Positions 1 through 12,707 are shown, counted from the first letter of the stretch. The stretch: DNA of 64,000 nucleotides from Psococerastis gibbosa (GCA_963971405.1 OZ020484.1:34990770-35054769), one strand, 5' to 3'. Notes: generated by a model from the sequence alone, not told the origin. A program made the numbers and translations.

Positions 1-503
1 CTGCTCCAACGATTTCTTTTAAATTCACATATATTGTAGTTGTTATTAATGTTGATAAAATGCGGGGGGTCGCTTGCCCCTTGATAGTTTGCTTCTGGGG
101 GTTAAAAAATAAAAATAACTAAATTTTAATGAAAAAATGACTAAAAAATAATTATTCTGTGAAAATTTTCTATCGATGATTTCTACCATCAGGCATGTTT
201 TAGGTGTTAAGTTGAGTAACGAAATCGGACAGGTTGCTTTCCCAGAGAAGTATTTGGTGTTGTAGAAAAAAAGTGTTAATTTGAAAAAAATTATAGAAAA
301 TTCACGATCACGACCCTGCCAGTATTGCTGTGTGTTAATGTGTTGGTCTGACCTATCTAGAATTTACCTCACCTCCTTTGACGTCAGGTGGAGAACCCCC
401 CCCCCCCCCCCCCACCCGAGATATCGGAAATTTAACCATGGAAAATTCTTTACCAGGAAATTACTCATTTTCTCTATCGACTAATTTTCATAAATTGGAA
501 AGC
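1..503 (-). mobile_element. TIR element, family J, truncated by window edge
   Basis: Matches, in reverse orientation, the copy at 30289-31406. It ends at 503 with the inverted-repeat end GCTTTCCAATTTA (read on the minus strand). It carries a C-run of about 16 at 397-413. It is non-coding in both copies, so probably a non-autonomous DNA transposon. Confidence 0.6.
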
Positions 504-1044
504 ATGTTTGGACCGGTTCTTTCAAGTAGGGATGTCTGATATGCCAGAAGAGGAGAGGGCGGGGGGGGGGGGGGGGGACGCAGTGATCCTGCTCACCCCA
601 CCCATTCACTAGAATGCCGGGAGGCCTATTTATTATTAGGTAGGTATACTTTTATTAATGAAACACAATTTTTAGAAATTTCAATAGCTTTTACATCTTT
701 ACATTTTAAACCAACTTTGGATGCTGCCATTACGCAATAGTTTTTAATGCGAGTCCAAGGTCAGTCTAAATGAAAAATCGTGGTTCTTCGTTCTAAACCA
801 GTCCTTGGTGTATTATTAAAGCGAGGAAATCGTGTCCATGAAATAAAAGTCAATAATGATGTTGCTTGTTTTCTATTGTTCTTCTTTATTTCCTGCAGCT
901 TTATAGATATGCAACAGTGCTTATTCTCATTCACCAAATCGTCAGTGGCTTAAAACGAGATTGGGGGGGGGGGGGGTGTCAAATAAATACAACCAACAAT
1001 AGTATGTAGGCTACGAGTATAAGTATACGATTGACAGCAAGGTC
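504..1044. other. Intergenic, no gene seen
   Basis: Holds two G-runs (near 561-577 and 963-975) resembling the G-rich ends of the family around 61.7-62.4 kb, but no clear element boundaries and no coding signal. Confidence 0.5.
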
Positions 1045-1047
1045 TTA

Positions 1048-1427
1048 GGCGCCCATGCCATCGACCGGCAAGGGCTATTTACAAAAACAGTGACGTGGTA
1101 GCAGACATTCAAGACTTAGGCGGAGTTTCCACCGACCTTGCATTGCAGAATTGACGTAAATGTTTATTTTCCTCTATGCCATAGTTAAAATTGATCAATG
1201 ATTATACAGTAAAATCACAAACAAACAAACTAAAATTAAAAAATGGCGTCATGGGATATGTTAAGTACAAACATTTTAATAGATTTCTATAAAAAGAAAA
1301 ATTATAATTTCCGTCAATGTCATTTGCATTCTGCAATGCGAGGTCGGTGGAAACGCCACCTATTGAATGTCTGCTACCACGTCACCGTTTTTGTAAATAG
1401 CCCTAGCCGGTCGGTGGAATGGGCGCC
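1048..1427. mobile_element. Nested PIF/Harbinger-like MITEs (outer 1048-1427, inner 1119-1360)
   Basis: The outer element has long inverted arms of about 65 bases starting GGCGCCCAT and is flanked by TTA on both sides, the 3-base duplication typical of PIF/Harbinger elements. At its centre lies a second inverted-repeat element, starting GGCGGAGTTTCCACCGACC, with TTA on its left and a decayed copy on its right. Both are non-coding. Confidence 0.75.
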
Positions 1428-1430
1428 TTA

Positions 1431-2106
1431 TGCAAAAAACTATACACTGGTATAATAATTATGGGCCTACAATAATTATATTAATATATTGTATTATTAA
1501 ATAATATTATTATATTATATTACCATAATTATATTATGTTATTAGTTTGTTAGGCTACCTGCATATCCTACATCATTTTCCACTGAGCCGAGCACAATAA
1601 TAATTTCTTTCCTTTGTTTTAGTATAAGTTTAGTACCTACCTAAAGGCATTATATATTTAAAATAGCCGTATTTTTGATGCATTGGAGATTTATTGACAT
1701 GGATTCATCTGCAAATAAGGTATAGCGACAATTAGTGATAAATTACGTCAGATTTTCATTACAAATGATGATTATTATTATTTAAGAATGAACACAACAG
1801 TCTTCAATAGTAATACCGTACAATAATTATTAACGATGAAATATGCGGTTGTGTTGCGTGTTGAAAACTTAATGCTACAATAACCAAGTACATATTATTG
1901 TAAGTATTTCCATGGTCTAGCCCATTTCACATTGAATTCACATGCAATACTAGGTAGGCCTACTACTCTACTATATTCTGAGCTACGATCCCACGGCCCT
2001 GAAATAAGTTAGGTGCCGTGCCTGGGAGTAAACAGTAGGTGCGGGTACGGGTTACCTACGGTACTTAAATGAAGACTCTGACACTGATCTTGCCATTGAA
2101 CTGAAG
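1431..2106. other. Region upstream of lipocalin 1
   Basis: Strongly AT-rich. No TATA-initiator pair at a convincing distance from the ATG at 2107, and no other gene. Confidence 0.4.
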
Positions 2107-5100
2107 ATGTTTGCGATCACTGTTGTGTGCTACATTATAGCTCTCTTTGCAATTAATTGCAGCTCACAGAAAATAGGACGGGGAAGTTGCCCGAACACAC
2201 AAGTGGTCCAAAATTTTGATATCACTAGGGTAGGTACAATAGTATTTCATTTCTATTAATAGTTAACAGTAGTCTATAGGTATATTATATTAGAGTCTAG
2301 ATTTCTAATTGTTAGGTTCAGTACCTTAACCTAGCTTCAATTTTCCGCTATCAATATACAATAATTACCAAATCCAAAGGTTAAATCATTCATGGGAATT
2401 TTCTGTAACATTTTTTAGTCTAAAACTATTGTATGGTATTATAGGCAGATTGACTATGCACAAAAAATTAAACTTATAGGCGTACTAAAAATTTATTATT
2501 ATAAAAAAAAAAATAAGGGCTTTTTTTTTGTTTCTACTACTAAGCCAACCTAGCGGAGTTAGGGCTATAAAGCCCTCTCTTACACTCAACTAGGAAAGCC
2601 CGGGACCGCCTGCTTTACATGCCCTCCGAAGCATGGCCAGAAAATGTAGCTAGTGTGGGACTCGAACCAACAACACTTCGGGTGAAGGTCAGAGTCCGTA
2701 CCACCACGCTACATGTCCCGACATTATTGTGTATTATACTTTGTATATATATATATTTATATTATGGTTATTACCATTATATACATTTCGTATTATTTGT
2801 ATACTATATAATAGCAGCAGAATTTTTAATATTGACAAAGCGTAGGCTATTTCGGTAAAAATACATTTTATAATAAATTGCATAATAAATTGTTAGGTAA
2901 ATATACAGTAGAAGGCTAAATTCCAAACTTTCTAAAATGTATAAAACCCGCTAATTCGCGTATATTAAAAAAATCTCCCTTGTTTGTACTTTGCAGTAAC
3001 ATAGTAAGCTTTGCAAAATCTAAACTTTACTGCTGCTAAAATACTTAAAACTCGCGTTTAATTCTTTAAAAACGTTTCCTCCAGGGAGACCACTAGGCCC
3101 CTCTTTGGGATAATGGCAATGATATTGTATCCACCATATAAATCGCCATAAAAATGTAGCAAAATGTTATCTATGCCGATGCCCGCACCACAGCTAAGTC
3201 TGCTGTACAGAATTCATTACCGCAGGTATAGTCCACGCAAAATGAGAAAAGTATGGACATGGAATGTTTTGATCCTTTGCAACACTGTAAAAATATTTCT
3301 TGCACCATTTTATGTTACCTTGTAGCATTGGATGCAAGGAATAACAAAAATTGTGCAAAGAATATTTTTACAGTGTTGCACAGGATCAAAACATTCCATG
3401 TCCATACTTTTCTCATTTTGCGTGGACTATACCTTTAATTATTGACTACATACCGTTCCATTTTTTTTTTTAGTATTTAGGCAAATGGTACGAAATCCAA
3501 AAGTACCCCAATTTATTCCAAAGAGGCAGTTGCGTCGAGGCGCAGTATGGCCCACTTAGCCAGGATGGGCAAGCCAAAGTCATAAACAAACAGTTGAGTA
3601 ATAACCAAGTCCAAGCTGTGCGAGGGTTCGCTCAATTGAAGGAGTTTGGCGGTGGAAATCTCTTGGTCACATTGAAAACGCCTCTGAGTAAGTTGTTATG
3701 GTCAGTTACAACTTCCCCAAGTCTTGCTTTTAAGCGATTTGATTAGCAAGACTCCAATTATTATGCAGCATTATTTTCATAGTTAGGTCCTAATACCTAA
3801 TAGGTTAATAATTTCCTGGTTTCATAATAATTAAAAAAAGTTTAAACACGGGTTGCCGAATTTTGAAATTGAACGAAATGTGCAATACCAATCACCATAT
3901 CTAACTCAGGCCCAACTCCAAGCTGTAAATCCAGCTTTTTATTACCTATTCCTACGTCAGTACTCAAGTACTCTGGCAATTTTTTTGTAAAGTATGTGTG
4001 ATATCGTAGGTTGGTTCGTAGTTTACGTACGTAAGTGCATTTCTAATTGACCAACAAGGTCAGGAATGAACATCTTGAAAGCTGGCCAGTTAATAGGTAT
4101 GTGATACCGTGTATAGTAGGCCTACACACTAACCTTTGGTGTGTACCTATTATGAACATATTAACACCTTGCATGGTACCGGATATAATATCTGACTTGC
4201 AAGGCATAATATTTTCCTTAGCCCATCGTCAAAAAAAGTTTGTCATGCCGTATATAAAATAAAATATGTAACTTATATTAATTTATTTGCAGTTGGTGAC
4301 ACTCAATCAAATTATGATGTTTTGGGGACAGACTACAATAACTGGGCTTTAGTTCATGCTTGCAGGCAGATTCTTGGCTTCAAAGCAGGTATTATAAGAG
4401 TTCTAATTAGGTATTCATAGAAGAGATGGGACATTTGTGCCCACCAAAAATATTTTTTGAATACTGGAGCCACCTGCTACGACTTTTCAATGGCTGGTCT
4501 CGTCCCGAAAATTCGAAAATAAATTGTTGGTGGGAAGCGAATGCCCCAGCTTACAGTAAAAACAGCGTGCTGAAGAGCTATCTTCTGGCCTCCATTTGCA
4601 ATGGGTCCCTGGTCTGATTCTGAGACTGCAGAGTTATCGTCAATGCATTGGCGTAAGTTGCCGAAATACCAGGAGGGGGGTCTTAGGACCGGATTCCGTG
4701 CCCCTAGTTGTCAAAATTTGGGGAGGGGGTGGAGGCTTAGAATATCATGATTGCAGTACTGATTTAAACATAAATACTTGGCAAGTTTCTGGGGAGACTA
4801 AGCCCCCCAGACCCCCCCTAATCGCGACAATTCTTTGGGAGTAAAATCCTTGTTTGAATTTGTTGTTTGTTTGAATTTTGGCTCGGGTCGCTCTCACTGT
4901 ATTGCACCTCTAAAATTAATTATCTCATTCACGAGGCGAGGCTGGTCTGATTCATTGAGACCAGGCGCGGATCTAGAATAAGACCATAGGGGGGGGGGGT
5001 GCTAAGATTAATTACGATTTTTTTTTTTTGAAAAATAGGGCTGAAATATTAGGGTTTTACGCATTTTTAGAGCAAAAAGGGGTCTATAGTATACGTACCT

Positions 5101-6424
5101 AATTAATACAATCGAGCACCAAGGGCTGCACAAGAAAGTGTTAAAAGTTCGAGAAAAGGCCTTAATTTTAAATTATCATTGCCATTTTAATGATGTCATA
5201 ATGTCCCCATTAAGCATGTACCAGACATAGCTGTAGATCACAAAAGCAAACTTTACTTTCAAAAATATAGCGTATTTCTCCTGTACTTAGACAAATTTAT
5301 GAGTTTCATGACATACCGCAGCTAAAATTAAACCTAGTGCTACCAACATACAGTATATGCATCCAAATGTAATAGACTTTTCTTTACACTGTTCTGTAAC
5401 TTAGCAAACCATATTTAATGGCAAATTGCAAAGCTTTCATATAAGCTCAGTACCGTATCTTCATTTGCCTTCCTTTACTTTTTTCGTCTTACAATATGCA
5501 CTCTATATCATCACGCCGGACCTTAGGCGGCTATTCCACCGAACTCGTTTTGCATAATGCAAGACGTGGTAGCAGACATCATTAATAAGTCTCTACCATA
5601 GGCGGGGTTTCCACATACGTACATCGTCAACGAAAAATATGATTTTGACGTGGTAGCAGAATTTTTAGTATGTCTTTAATGTCTGCTAAACCTTAAATTT
5701 AGTAATTTTCATTGACGATGTACGTATGTGGAAACTCCGCCTTAGTATAACTTTATTTATAATAGATAAGTTAAGTATCTACATTATAGTCCCCTTAAAA
5801 TATGTCAGAGACTTATTAATGATGTCTGCTACCACGTCATGCGCTTGCATTATGCAAAACGAGGTCGGTGGAATAGCCGCCATACTTCAACCGAAACCCA
5901 ACCTGTGATCTAAGAGGTTCTGTACGAAGAATTAGACTAAATGTTTTTATAATAATTATTATTATTATTATATAGTAGCCTATTATTAATGTACCTAAGT
6001 CAAATGATTGAACACGAAGATTCTGGCTATTGAAGATGCTTTGGCCCAATGCCAAAGCCTTTGCGACAGAGTACTTAGTGGTTTACCCTGACAGTAGACA
6101 ATAGACTTTATATAGAATTATATGAATATACATATATAATTTATAAAATATATGAATAGATTCTCATACAAATGTTATTTAACATTATTTGTGCCAGAAG
6201 GAGTCCCTCTACATCGAGGTTCACAAATGAGAAATGACTTCGTAATTTTATATTTTTCAGAATTTGCTTGGATATTAAGTCGCCAGCGGGAAATTTCGCT
6301 TGATGATCAGCAGAAGATAGACGAGCTTATTTATTACAACGGCCTCGACAGAGCTTCCTTTCAAATCACACAGCAGTCAAACTGCCCTGATTTAGACCAA
6401 CTGCCATTTTCATATATTGCATAG
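2107..6424 (+). CDS. Lipocalin 1, apolipoprotein D-like, secreted (4 coding exons)
   Basis: Coding exons are 2107-2229, 3474-3687, 4293-4388 and 6261-6424; joined they give 198 residues with no internal stop. Intron phases are 0, 1 and 1, all GT-AG. Residues 1-20 form a hydrophobic signal peptide. The lipocalin signature G-K-W is at 44-46, the T-D-Y motif at 125-127 and the third-motif arginine (WILSR) at 152. Cysteines at 28, 61, 136 and 186 fit the two-disulfide pattern of apolipoprotein D and Lazarillo-type lipocalins, whose barrel carries small hydrophobic ligands outside the cell. The ligand cannot be read from sequence. It is the first of three tandem paralogues and the most divergent: it has NYDVLGTDY where the others have ADYWVLGTDY, and a longer C-terminal tail. 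Introns 1 and 3 are full of transposons. I saw no clear TATA box, so the start rests on the signal peptide. Confidence 0.9.
2521..2722 (-). mobile_element. SINE family A (tRNA-derived), in lipocalin 1 intron 1
   Basis: On the minus strand it starts with a tRNA-like head: box A near TAGCGTGGTGGTACG and box B GGTTCGAGTCC. Then come a shared core (TGCTTCGGAGGGCATGTAAA), a small hairpin GGGCTTTATAGCCC and a tail ending GTTGGCTTAGTA plus a T/A-rich run. Full length is about 200 bases. Confidence 0.8.
3224..3434. mobile_element. Palindromic foldback element in lipocalin 1 intron 1
   Basis: Two arms of about 80 bases (3224-3303 and 3355-3434) are inverted copies with only a few mismatches, ending AGGTATAGTCCACG. 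The right end lies 39 bases before the exon-2 splice acceptor, so it has displaced the original branch-point region or sits just before it. Confidence 0.75.
4640..5110. repeat. Fragments of the G-rich-ended repeat family in lipocalin 1 intron 3
   Basis: A piece starting GCATTGGCGTAA (4645) and another starting GCGCGGATCTAG followed by a G-run (4970-5110) match the family at 24989-25622 and 61702-62450, including the unit with GAAAAATAGGGCTGAAATAT. Boundaries are approximate. Confidence 0.5.
5526..5881. mobile_element. Nested PIF/Harbinger-like MITEs (outer 5526-5881, inner 5601-5741)
   Basis: The outer element has ends GGCGGCTATTCCACCGA and arms that include GACGTGGTAGCAGACAT, with TTA on the left flank and ATA on the right. 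The inner 141-base element has ends GGCGGGGTTTCCACATACG and is followed by TTA. A free-standing copy of the inner family lies at 34598-34744. Lies in lipocalin 1 intron 3. Confidence 0.75.
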
Positions 6425-6503
6425 AAAGTATTGTATGGTACAACTGGTAGGCCTACCGTCGGTACCACCGGTGTCACTGCCGATCTCACGGAGTTCCCAA
6501 AGC

Positions 6504-6509
6504 AATAAA
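6504..6509 (+). terminator. Polyadenylation signal of lipocalin 1
   Basis: A canonical AATAAA lies 80 bases after the stop codon of lipocalin 1, a normal distance for a short 3' UTR. Confidence 0.6.
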
Positions 6510-8236
6510 ATTTTTCTATTTAGAGTAGCCTAAAGATTTAAGCCTACATACTACATTTACTGGTCTGTGTGACTTAAGCAATGTTAAGATACTGGTGTGT
6601 GTTTTTAAAACGAAAAATAGGCTCGTCTTAGCTGCAGAAAATCGAAATAAATTAAACCATGGTATACTGTACTTATAGCCTATAATAGTGGCTCCCAACT
6701 TTTTTGGATCGTGAGAAGAGAACGCCTTCAAAAAATTTACTTCGTAATCTAAGACTAAGAGTGGGATCGGCGTCTTCAACGTCAGCCTCACTAAAATTAA
6801 AAAAAAAAAAAAAAAAAAACTAATAATCTGCAACGCAAACTCTCGAAACCTCTCATGCATTTGGCGCGAAAATTCAAATATATTTTTAACTTATTTGTTT
6901 AAATATTAGATGGTGAGCAATTTACAACACTGCTTCTTTTATGCATTGCGTGAGTTTATTGATAATAATTATATGTACCTACTTTAATACTTTCACAAGA
7001 AAAAACTGAATTGGAATATAATTGGGCTGTTTTATTTTACAAATTTACACCAGGAAACCCACAAGCCTGAGCATTGTACACGGAGAATCCGCTTAGACTA
7101 CATATTTTCTTTAGAATCTGTTAAAATAGATATACCGTTTGCATTGAATTAGGGGGAAATGATATTTCAGAAGTTATAAAAATTGGTCTTTGCTGACAGT
7201 AGTTATGATCTATTGAAATTTAGACAAGAGAGCATTTTGATTGATTTTTGGCTCCGTATTAATCTTCCAGAACCATATTACAATGCATTAATCTGGCTTT
7301 TATCGACATAGACAATAATTTTCTACCCTAGGAATTGTTTAAGACGCCCAATCCTTACCTTAAAGGCCTTTCTTGCGCCAATTTTTCCTTACCCCAGCCT
7401 TAAGTGATCCGTAAAGTTATTAAATTACGTATTATGTATGCTAGTCATAAGCTATGTGTATTGGATCAACGTTTCAGCATATCCCAGGTAGCGTGCTGAC
7501 CTCTAGGACAATATTTTCTGCTCTGCTTAACACTTCATATCTCCAGATCTGTGACAAGACATGTGTGAGTTAATACCCAATTAAATGATATATAAATGGG
7601 CAGATATGTGTACTACTGTAAATAATCTAATAATTGCATCAATATCAAAGTGAGACAGTATTATTAATATATAACGTAGATAGATCTATAACAGATTACC
7701 CTCAATAGTCCTACAGGGTCGGAAAAAGGTTGGCAGGAAAAATTAAAGAAGATATAGTAGAACCAGTCGGGGTGGTGTAGCTAGAGACTAGTAAAGGCGG
7801 TAATTCAGTCCTGGGCTGGGAATAAGCTGTTGCCAGCCTCCTTCCTTTTTCTTTTCCTGTCTAAGTAGCCTAATTTAATTTTTTTAAATGTTTGTAGAAG
7901 CTTTTGCAAGTCAATATAGGGAACTAATTTATTATGGTAAGCCTATAGAATCCCACTGGGCCACTCACTAATTTTTTAACAGAAAAAAAAGCTATGATTG
8001 TGTAAAACTGTTTTAAATATGGGTTATCATGTAGCCTAACTTATACCATAACCATTTTAAAATAAATCAAAACACTCATATATGTTGCATTACGCAACCG
8101 CGGAAACGGCCCCTTGTCATGGCAAAACAATGACACATTTATGTGTTCCGCAATAAAATTAGATAGGCTATCAAAGATAAGCCACGATAACCTGAACTTT
8201 TAAGGGCTTGCCATTCAGGTGTAGGTGTAGGTATCC
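6510..8236. other. Spacer between lipocalins 1 and 2
   Basis: AT-rich, with an A-run at 6800-6820. No coding region and no repeat copy I could recognise. Confidence 0.5.
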
Positions 8237-8243
8237 TATATAA
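8237..8243 (+). promoter_or_regulatory. Possible TATA box of lipocalin 2
   Basis: TATATAA lies 60 bases upstream of the lipocalin 2 start codon. No good initiator sits at the expected spacing, and such AT-rich words are common here, so this is a weak call based on position alone. Confidence 0.3.
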
Positions 8244-8296
8244 TTTAATACAGTTGCAACACAAAATTTACAAATTGTTGAGACGTCTTGATCGCC

Positions 8297-10090
8297 ATGA
8301 TTGGTCATTTGATTGTAGTGGTCATTTGGGCATCAACTGTCAGCGGTCAAGTGATAAATCTTGGACCATGTCCGAAGGTCTCAGTCGTTCAAAATTTTGA
8401 CGTCGTCGGGGTAAGCTGCTATTAAACAACTGCTGCAAACTTAGGAACTTGCGCGTTATAGTTCTCTAGATATACATATGTCATATAGCAGGTAGCCTGT
8501 ATTTGTTGAGAATACTGTCTATTTTTAATCGAAGATTAAGCGTCGTCATTGCAAATGTAATCAGAGGCTCAGAGCCCGGAGAAAGAAACAAACATTAAGC
8601 ATATAATAGTCCTAGGTCTTCACTGTAAGCTTGGCACATGCATATTGCATATTTTTAAAAACAATTTCCTACTTATGTCTTTAGATTGCTATGAACGGCA
8701 ATTTTGGATAACATTGCTGCAATAGGTTGATGCTTTAGGCAAAAATCTTGAAATTTCAAATTTTTTCATTGCAGTATCTTGGGCAGTGGTATCAAATCGC
8801 CAGGTATCCCAATCCATTTGAAAATGGAAGTTGTGCCTCTGCTCTTTACGGTCCTGCCGATGAAAATGGCATCGTCCAGGTTTTAAACAAGGAGATTGTA
8901 GATGGAGTGGAAAGTAGTATTCAGGGTACTGCGGAATTATTGGACCCAGAAAGTGGAGAAGCCAAGTTGATTGTAAAATTTGGTGTTGATCAAGGTATGA
9001 ATTCTGCCTTAACGAGTACTCAGCACTGCTAAAATAATTAATAATGTACGCTACTTACTAAAAATTCTGAGCAACAATAGGGATGCATTAGGAATTAGAA
9101 CAACTCATTCGGTTTTTTATAGGCCTGGTAGGTAACGATCTATGGAATTGAGTTAGAAAATAATTTTGAGTTCCACTTCTACTACCTACTTATTATTAGT
9201 ATAGGCCTACTGACATTAACGACTTTACAATGAAAATGCCATTTTTAACTTAAAAAATAAAATAAGGAAATTCAAACTTGACTCTCAGAAACGAATATTG
9301 ATTAATTACTCAAATGAAGTTAGGTTACAATAATTTTCTTCTTAACTCAAGAAGAAATGAATTATGCAGCCTAGTCTATGCATAACGTCTATGTTTTTGT
9401 TTTCAGCAAATCAAACAAATGCCGATTACTGGGTTTTGGGGACTGATTACAAAACGTACTCCGTCGTTTTTAACTGCATCCCAACAAATAATAACATTTT
9501 TAATATACGTAAGTAGGCCTAATGATTTAATGTCCTCATATACTGGCTGAATATACATTATCTCCGTAGCTAGATAGGCCTATCTGAATTTTTTCAATTG
9601 TAATAATACCGTACACTCTGTATTCTCCCAATACGAGTACTTATGGTTTTCTATCATTGATTAATTATACTTGTACAACGAACAGTCTCGCTGCGAAGGT
9701 TTTGTACAGTAACATTCCCGGTTCCACCATCGGTAAGAAATACCGCCACCGTTAAAAAATGAATATGAAAATTCAAATGTAATTTTTTTTACTTTTTGTT
9801 TTTATTTTCTTTAGATCATGTATAAAAATATCATAATGAGCAATTTTGTGGAATTTAAAAAGAAAACTAAGGAAGCAAATAAGTCGTTGACGAAAACGAG
9901 CGAAAAAAAATGTTGAAAGTGAAACATTAATAAATTATTTAATGTTACAGAAGCGGCGTGGATTTTGGCCAGAAAGAAGCCTCTACCTGCAGAAGCTACC
10001 CAAGCTATAGAGAAAATCCTAGCTGACAACAAAGTAGACAATGAGAAATTCACCATTAATGACCTTCCAGAGTGCAAGAATCTACCTTAG
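8297..10090 (+). CDS. Lipocalin 2, apolipoprotein D-like, secreted (4 coding exons)
   Basis: Coding exons are 8297-8410, 8775-8994, 9407-9508 and 9951-10090, giving 191 residues. Intron phases 0, 1, 1 match lipocalins 1 and 3. A signal peptide of about 17 residues (MIGHLIVVVIWASTVSG) precedes the mature protein. G-Q-W is at 41-43, T-D-Y at 124-126 and the WILAR arginine at 153. Cysteines at 26, 57 or so, 135 and 187 are conserved with the neighbours. WYQIARYPNPFENGSC is a close match to the apolipoprotein D family consensus for this segment, so the family call is firm. It should be a secreted barrel that carries small hydrophobic molecules; the ligand is unknown. The introns are the shortest of the three genes and almost free of insertions. 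It lies 1.9 kb downstream of lipocalin 1, in the same orientation. Confidence 0.92.
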
Positions 10091-11220
10091 GCTATAATTA
10101 TCTTACATTGCTGCAGTTATTATAATAATATAAAAATAATCATATCTATTATAATTATATAATATAATATTGTAAAAGTGTACATTTATTTAAAATCTGT
10201 ATTATATACCTGTACGTAAATATCCTTACTTTACTTTATTCCAACATCGGTTCTTGGCATTTCAGCCATTCGGTGTCGCGCCTGCCGGTACCTACTCGTA
10301 TATACAGTATAGCAGGATCTTAGTGTTTTGTCAGGATTGCCTTCCACTCTCTGAATGTCCGGTTGGCAGCGATGGAGATGTTTTCCATCCATGTATAATA
10401 TAATGGGCAATTATATTTACATACACATTTTTAATTGTAAGGTAGGTACTGACCAGGAATTGAAGCTGTACACGAAACACTGTTTATTCCAATACTTAAA
10501 TCGACATACCCATATGAAATCTCAGAAACTACGGCTTCGGTGTATCTTCAATTCTAGATCCAACAGTAGTTTAATATTGTGGGCTAAATGGCATAACATA
10601 TGTACAAAATCTATAAAACGGGTATCCGTACCTGTTGCAAAGGACCATAAGTGTGAAGCATGTTTGCAAAAGGCGACGTGTCTAAAAAAAAAATTGTTTA
10701 AATTCTCACTAGCCTATCACTATACCTGTAGAATCGTCGCATTGTCCGCAACAAAATACAAATGTTAGTTTAGTGCAAAACTTATCGTATTCTAGAATAT
10801 TAATTAAAATATTACAATCCCTAATGTAGAAGCATTGAGATTATAGGATTTGTTTGTCTCTCCTGCATTTATACAGTTTCATGTGACAAATCACCTTTTG
10901 CAAATCGTCCTGTATATTCTCCTTAATTACATAAGTCTTCCTAGTATAGTGTTCAGTGTTTATACTGTACGCTTATTTCAGATCCCTATAAGTATTAAAA
11001 TTTGTAATAATGTACAGATCATCTTTAAGGAAAATAAAGACACATAGTTCCACTGTGATAATGTCTCGGAGGACCCGAAGATCCGCGAAGATTTAGAGTC
11101 AAATTCACGGTCAAATCGCATGCAAATCCACCCATAAATTTTCTTATAGAATATTTTCCCAGAAAAGCTACATTTCGGAGGCCTATTACCGTATTATAGA
11201 CTAAATATACATATACATAC
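10091..11220. other. Spacer after lipocalin 2
   Basis: AT-rich 3' flank of lipocalin 2 with no canonical AATAAA close to the stop. An open frame of 137 codons at 10355-10768 has low-complexity composition and no recognisable domain; I treat it as chance. Confidence 0.4.
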
Positions 11221-11263
11221 AGTACATACTCGTACTTCCGAGATATGTCCGGGATATTCACAG

Positions 11264-11716
11264 ACCGTAAAATGCCCAAAAAGCTGAAAGGACACATTTA
11301 TAAGCAAGTGGTTCGCCCGTGCATGCTGTATGGGTCTCAGTGCTGGGCTGTACGACAGTGTGAAGAAACATGATTCACGTAGCTGAAATGAGAATGCTGA
11401 GAAGATCCCGTGGCGTGACGCTGAGAGACCAACGTAAAAACCGAGACATAAGACAAGAGATGAGAACCCGGGACGTACTGGAGAAACTCAGAGAAAAGAG
11501 GCTGAACTGGTGGGGGCACGTAATACGTACAGACGAAAACCACCTAGTCAAAAGAGTAACGAACCGGGAGATACAAGGAAGAAGACCACCAGGGAGGCCG
11601 AGAGTTACACTGGGAAGAAAGAACGCCGGGGATATGAGAAGTTTGGGGCTCTCCACCGAGGACGCACAGGACAGGACTGTGTGGAAACGCTGCTGTCGTG
11701 TCGCCGACCCTCCATG
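11264..11716 (+). pseudogene. LINE remnant: C-terminal end of an RTE-like reverse transcriptase
   Basis: The first frame (11271 onward) reads VVRPCMLYGSQCWAVRQCEE and the next (from 11370) continues AEMRMLRRSRGVTLRDQ..., LNWWGHVIR and GRRPPGRP, ending with AQDRTVWKRC. This is the conserved C-terminal tail of non-LTR endonuclease/reverse-transcriptase proteins (YGSE.W, EMRMLRW, WYGHV.R, GRR.RGRP). The two parts are in different frames, joined near 11368. All upstream domains are missing, as expected of a 5'-truncated LINE insertion. Confidence 0.8.
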
Positions 11717-11719
11717 AGG

Positions 11720-12220
11720 ATAAGGCGCGGTAAAAGTAAAGTAAGTACATACTCGTGCCTACCAAAACGACCTACAGTATATCTTCAAGCGGTAAACATG
11801 AAAATTATGTCTGCCTTGTATTGCACTGGCTCCTGACGACAAACGAGATTAGATTATACTTTTTATGTAACGTTGAAATTTCATACACTGAGCAATACGT
11901 TATAATAAGTTACCTAACCACCTGATTTATTAGTTATATCACCATCGCCTGTTGTTTTTTCCACGCCTAATCAATAAAATCAACCTGCTGACTTATGACA
12001 TATATTCGTATATAGTAGGCTATATAATTTTATAATTTCTATATGTTATATTTTGTAGCTATAATACAGTAGGTATTATTTTTTGGTAATTTTGGAAGTT
12101 ATTTATCTAGCATTATTCCCACATCATTAAGTACCTATATAACAATACATTAGGGGAAGCTAATTGAAATATAGGCAACATTTTCACGAAATCAAGCCCT
12201 TGTCAAGTATTATATATATT
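11720..12220. other. Non-coding spacer
   Basis: AT-rich; nothing recognisable apart from a possible LINE 3' tail just after 11716. Confidence 0.4.
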
Positions 12221-12224
12221 ATTA

Positions 12225-12374
12225 TACCGGTATTTATTTAATCCCCTGGTAATAAAAATTTAAACAAGATAATTTTATAATGGAAAGTGCTATTCAAAAT
12301 TTGTTTCTTTCCACTTATAATCCTAGGGTATTTATTTAACCCCGGTATTACAATCGCCTCGATCAGGCTGCAGG
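12225..12374. mobile_element. Short MITE-like copy of the CCGGTATTTATTTAA family
   Basis: Carries CCGGTATTTATTTAATCC on the left and the inverted CCCCGGTATTACAATCGCC with CGATCAGGCTG on the right. Other copies lie at 26617-26891 and 59437-59605. Confidence 0.65.
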
Positions 12375-12707
12375 ATGAAACTATAGTAACTATAGTTGTG
12401 GTTCTACGCTATAAAAATAATATTGCAGAGCTCATGTATATTCTATGAAGCCTAACTATTAAGAAGTTTATAGAGTTTTATGTTTTTCGGCAATTAAAAA
12501 TTGAAGTTTATCATGCATACCGTACTTTACGTGTGTGTAGTACACATACACATATATCTAATTAGGAACACGTCTTTTAAAGCTTAAGGAGCTGTCTTAT
12601 GCTTCATTCAAATAGATTTGCGTATAAAACCTCATCTAAGCAAAAAAGGAAGAAATAAAATTATCTTCATTTTCCATCCAATAATTTTTCGGGTCACTTA
12701 AACTTCG

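Noticed and set aside
10355-10768. 137-codon open frame after lipocalin 2
   Set aside because: No domain, no splice or promoter context, and composition like the surrounding non-coding DNA.
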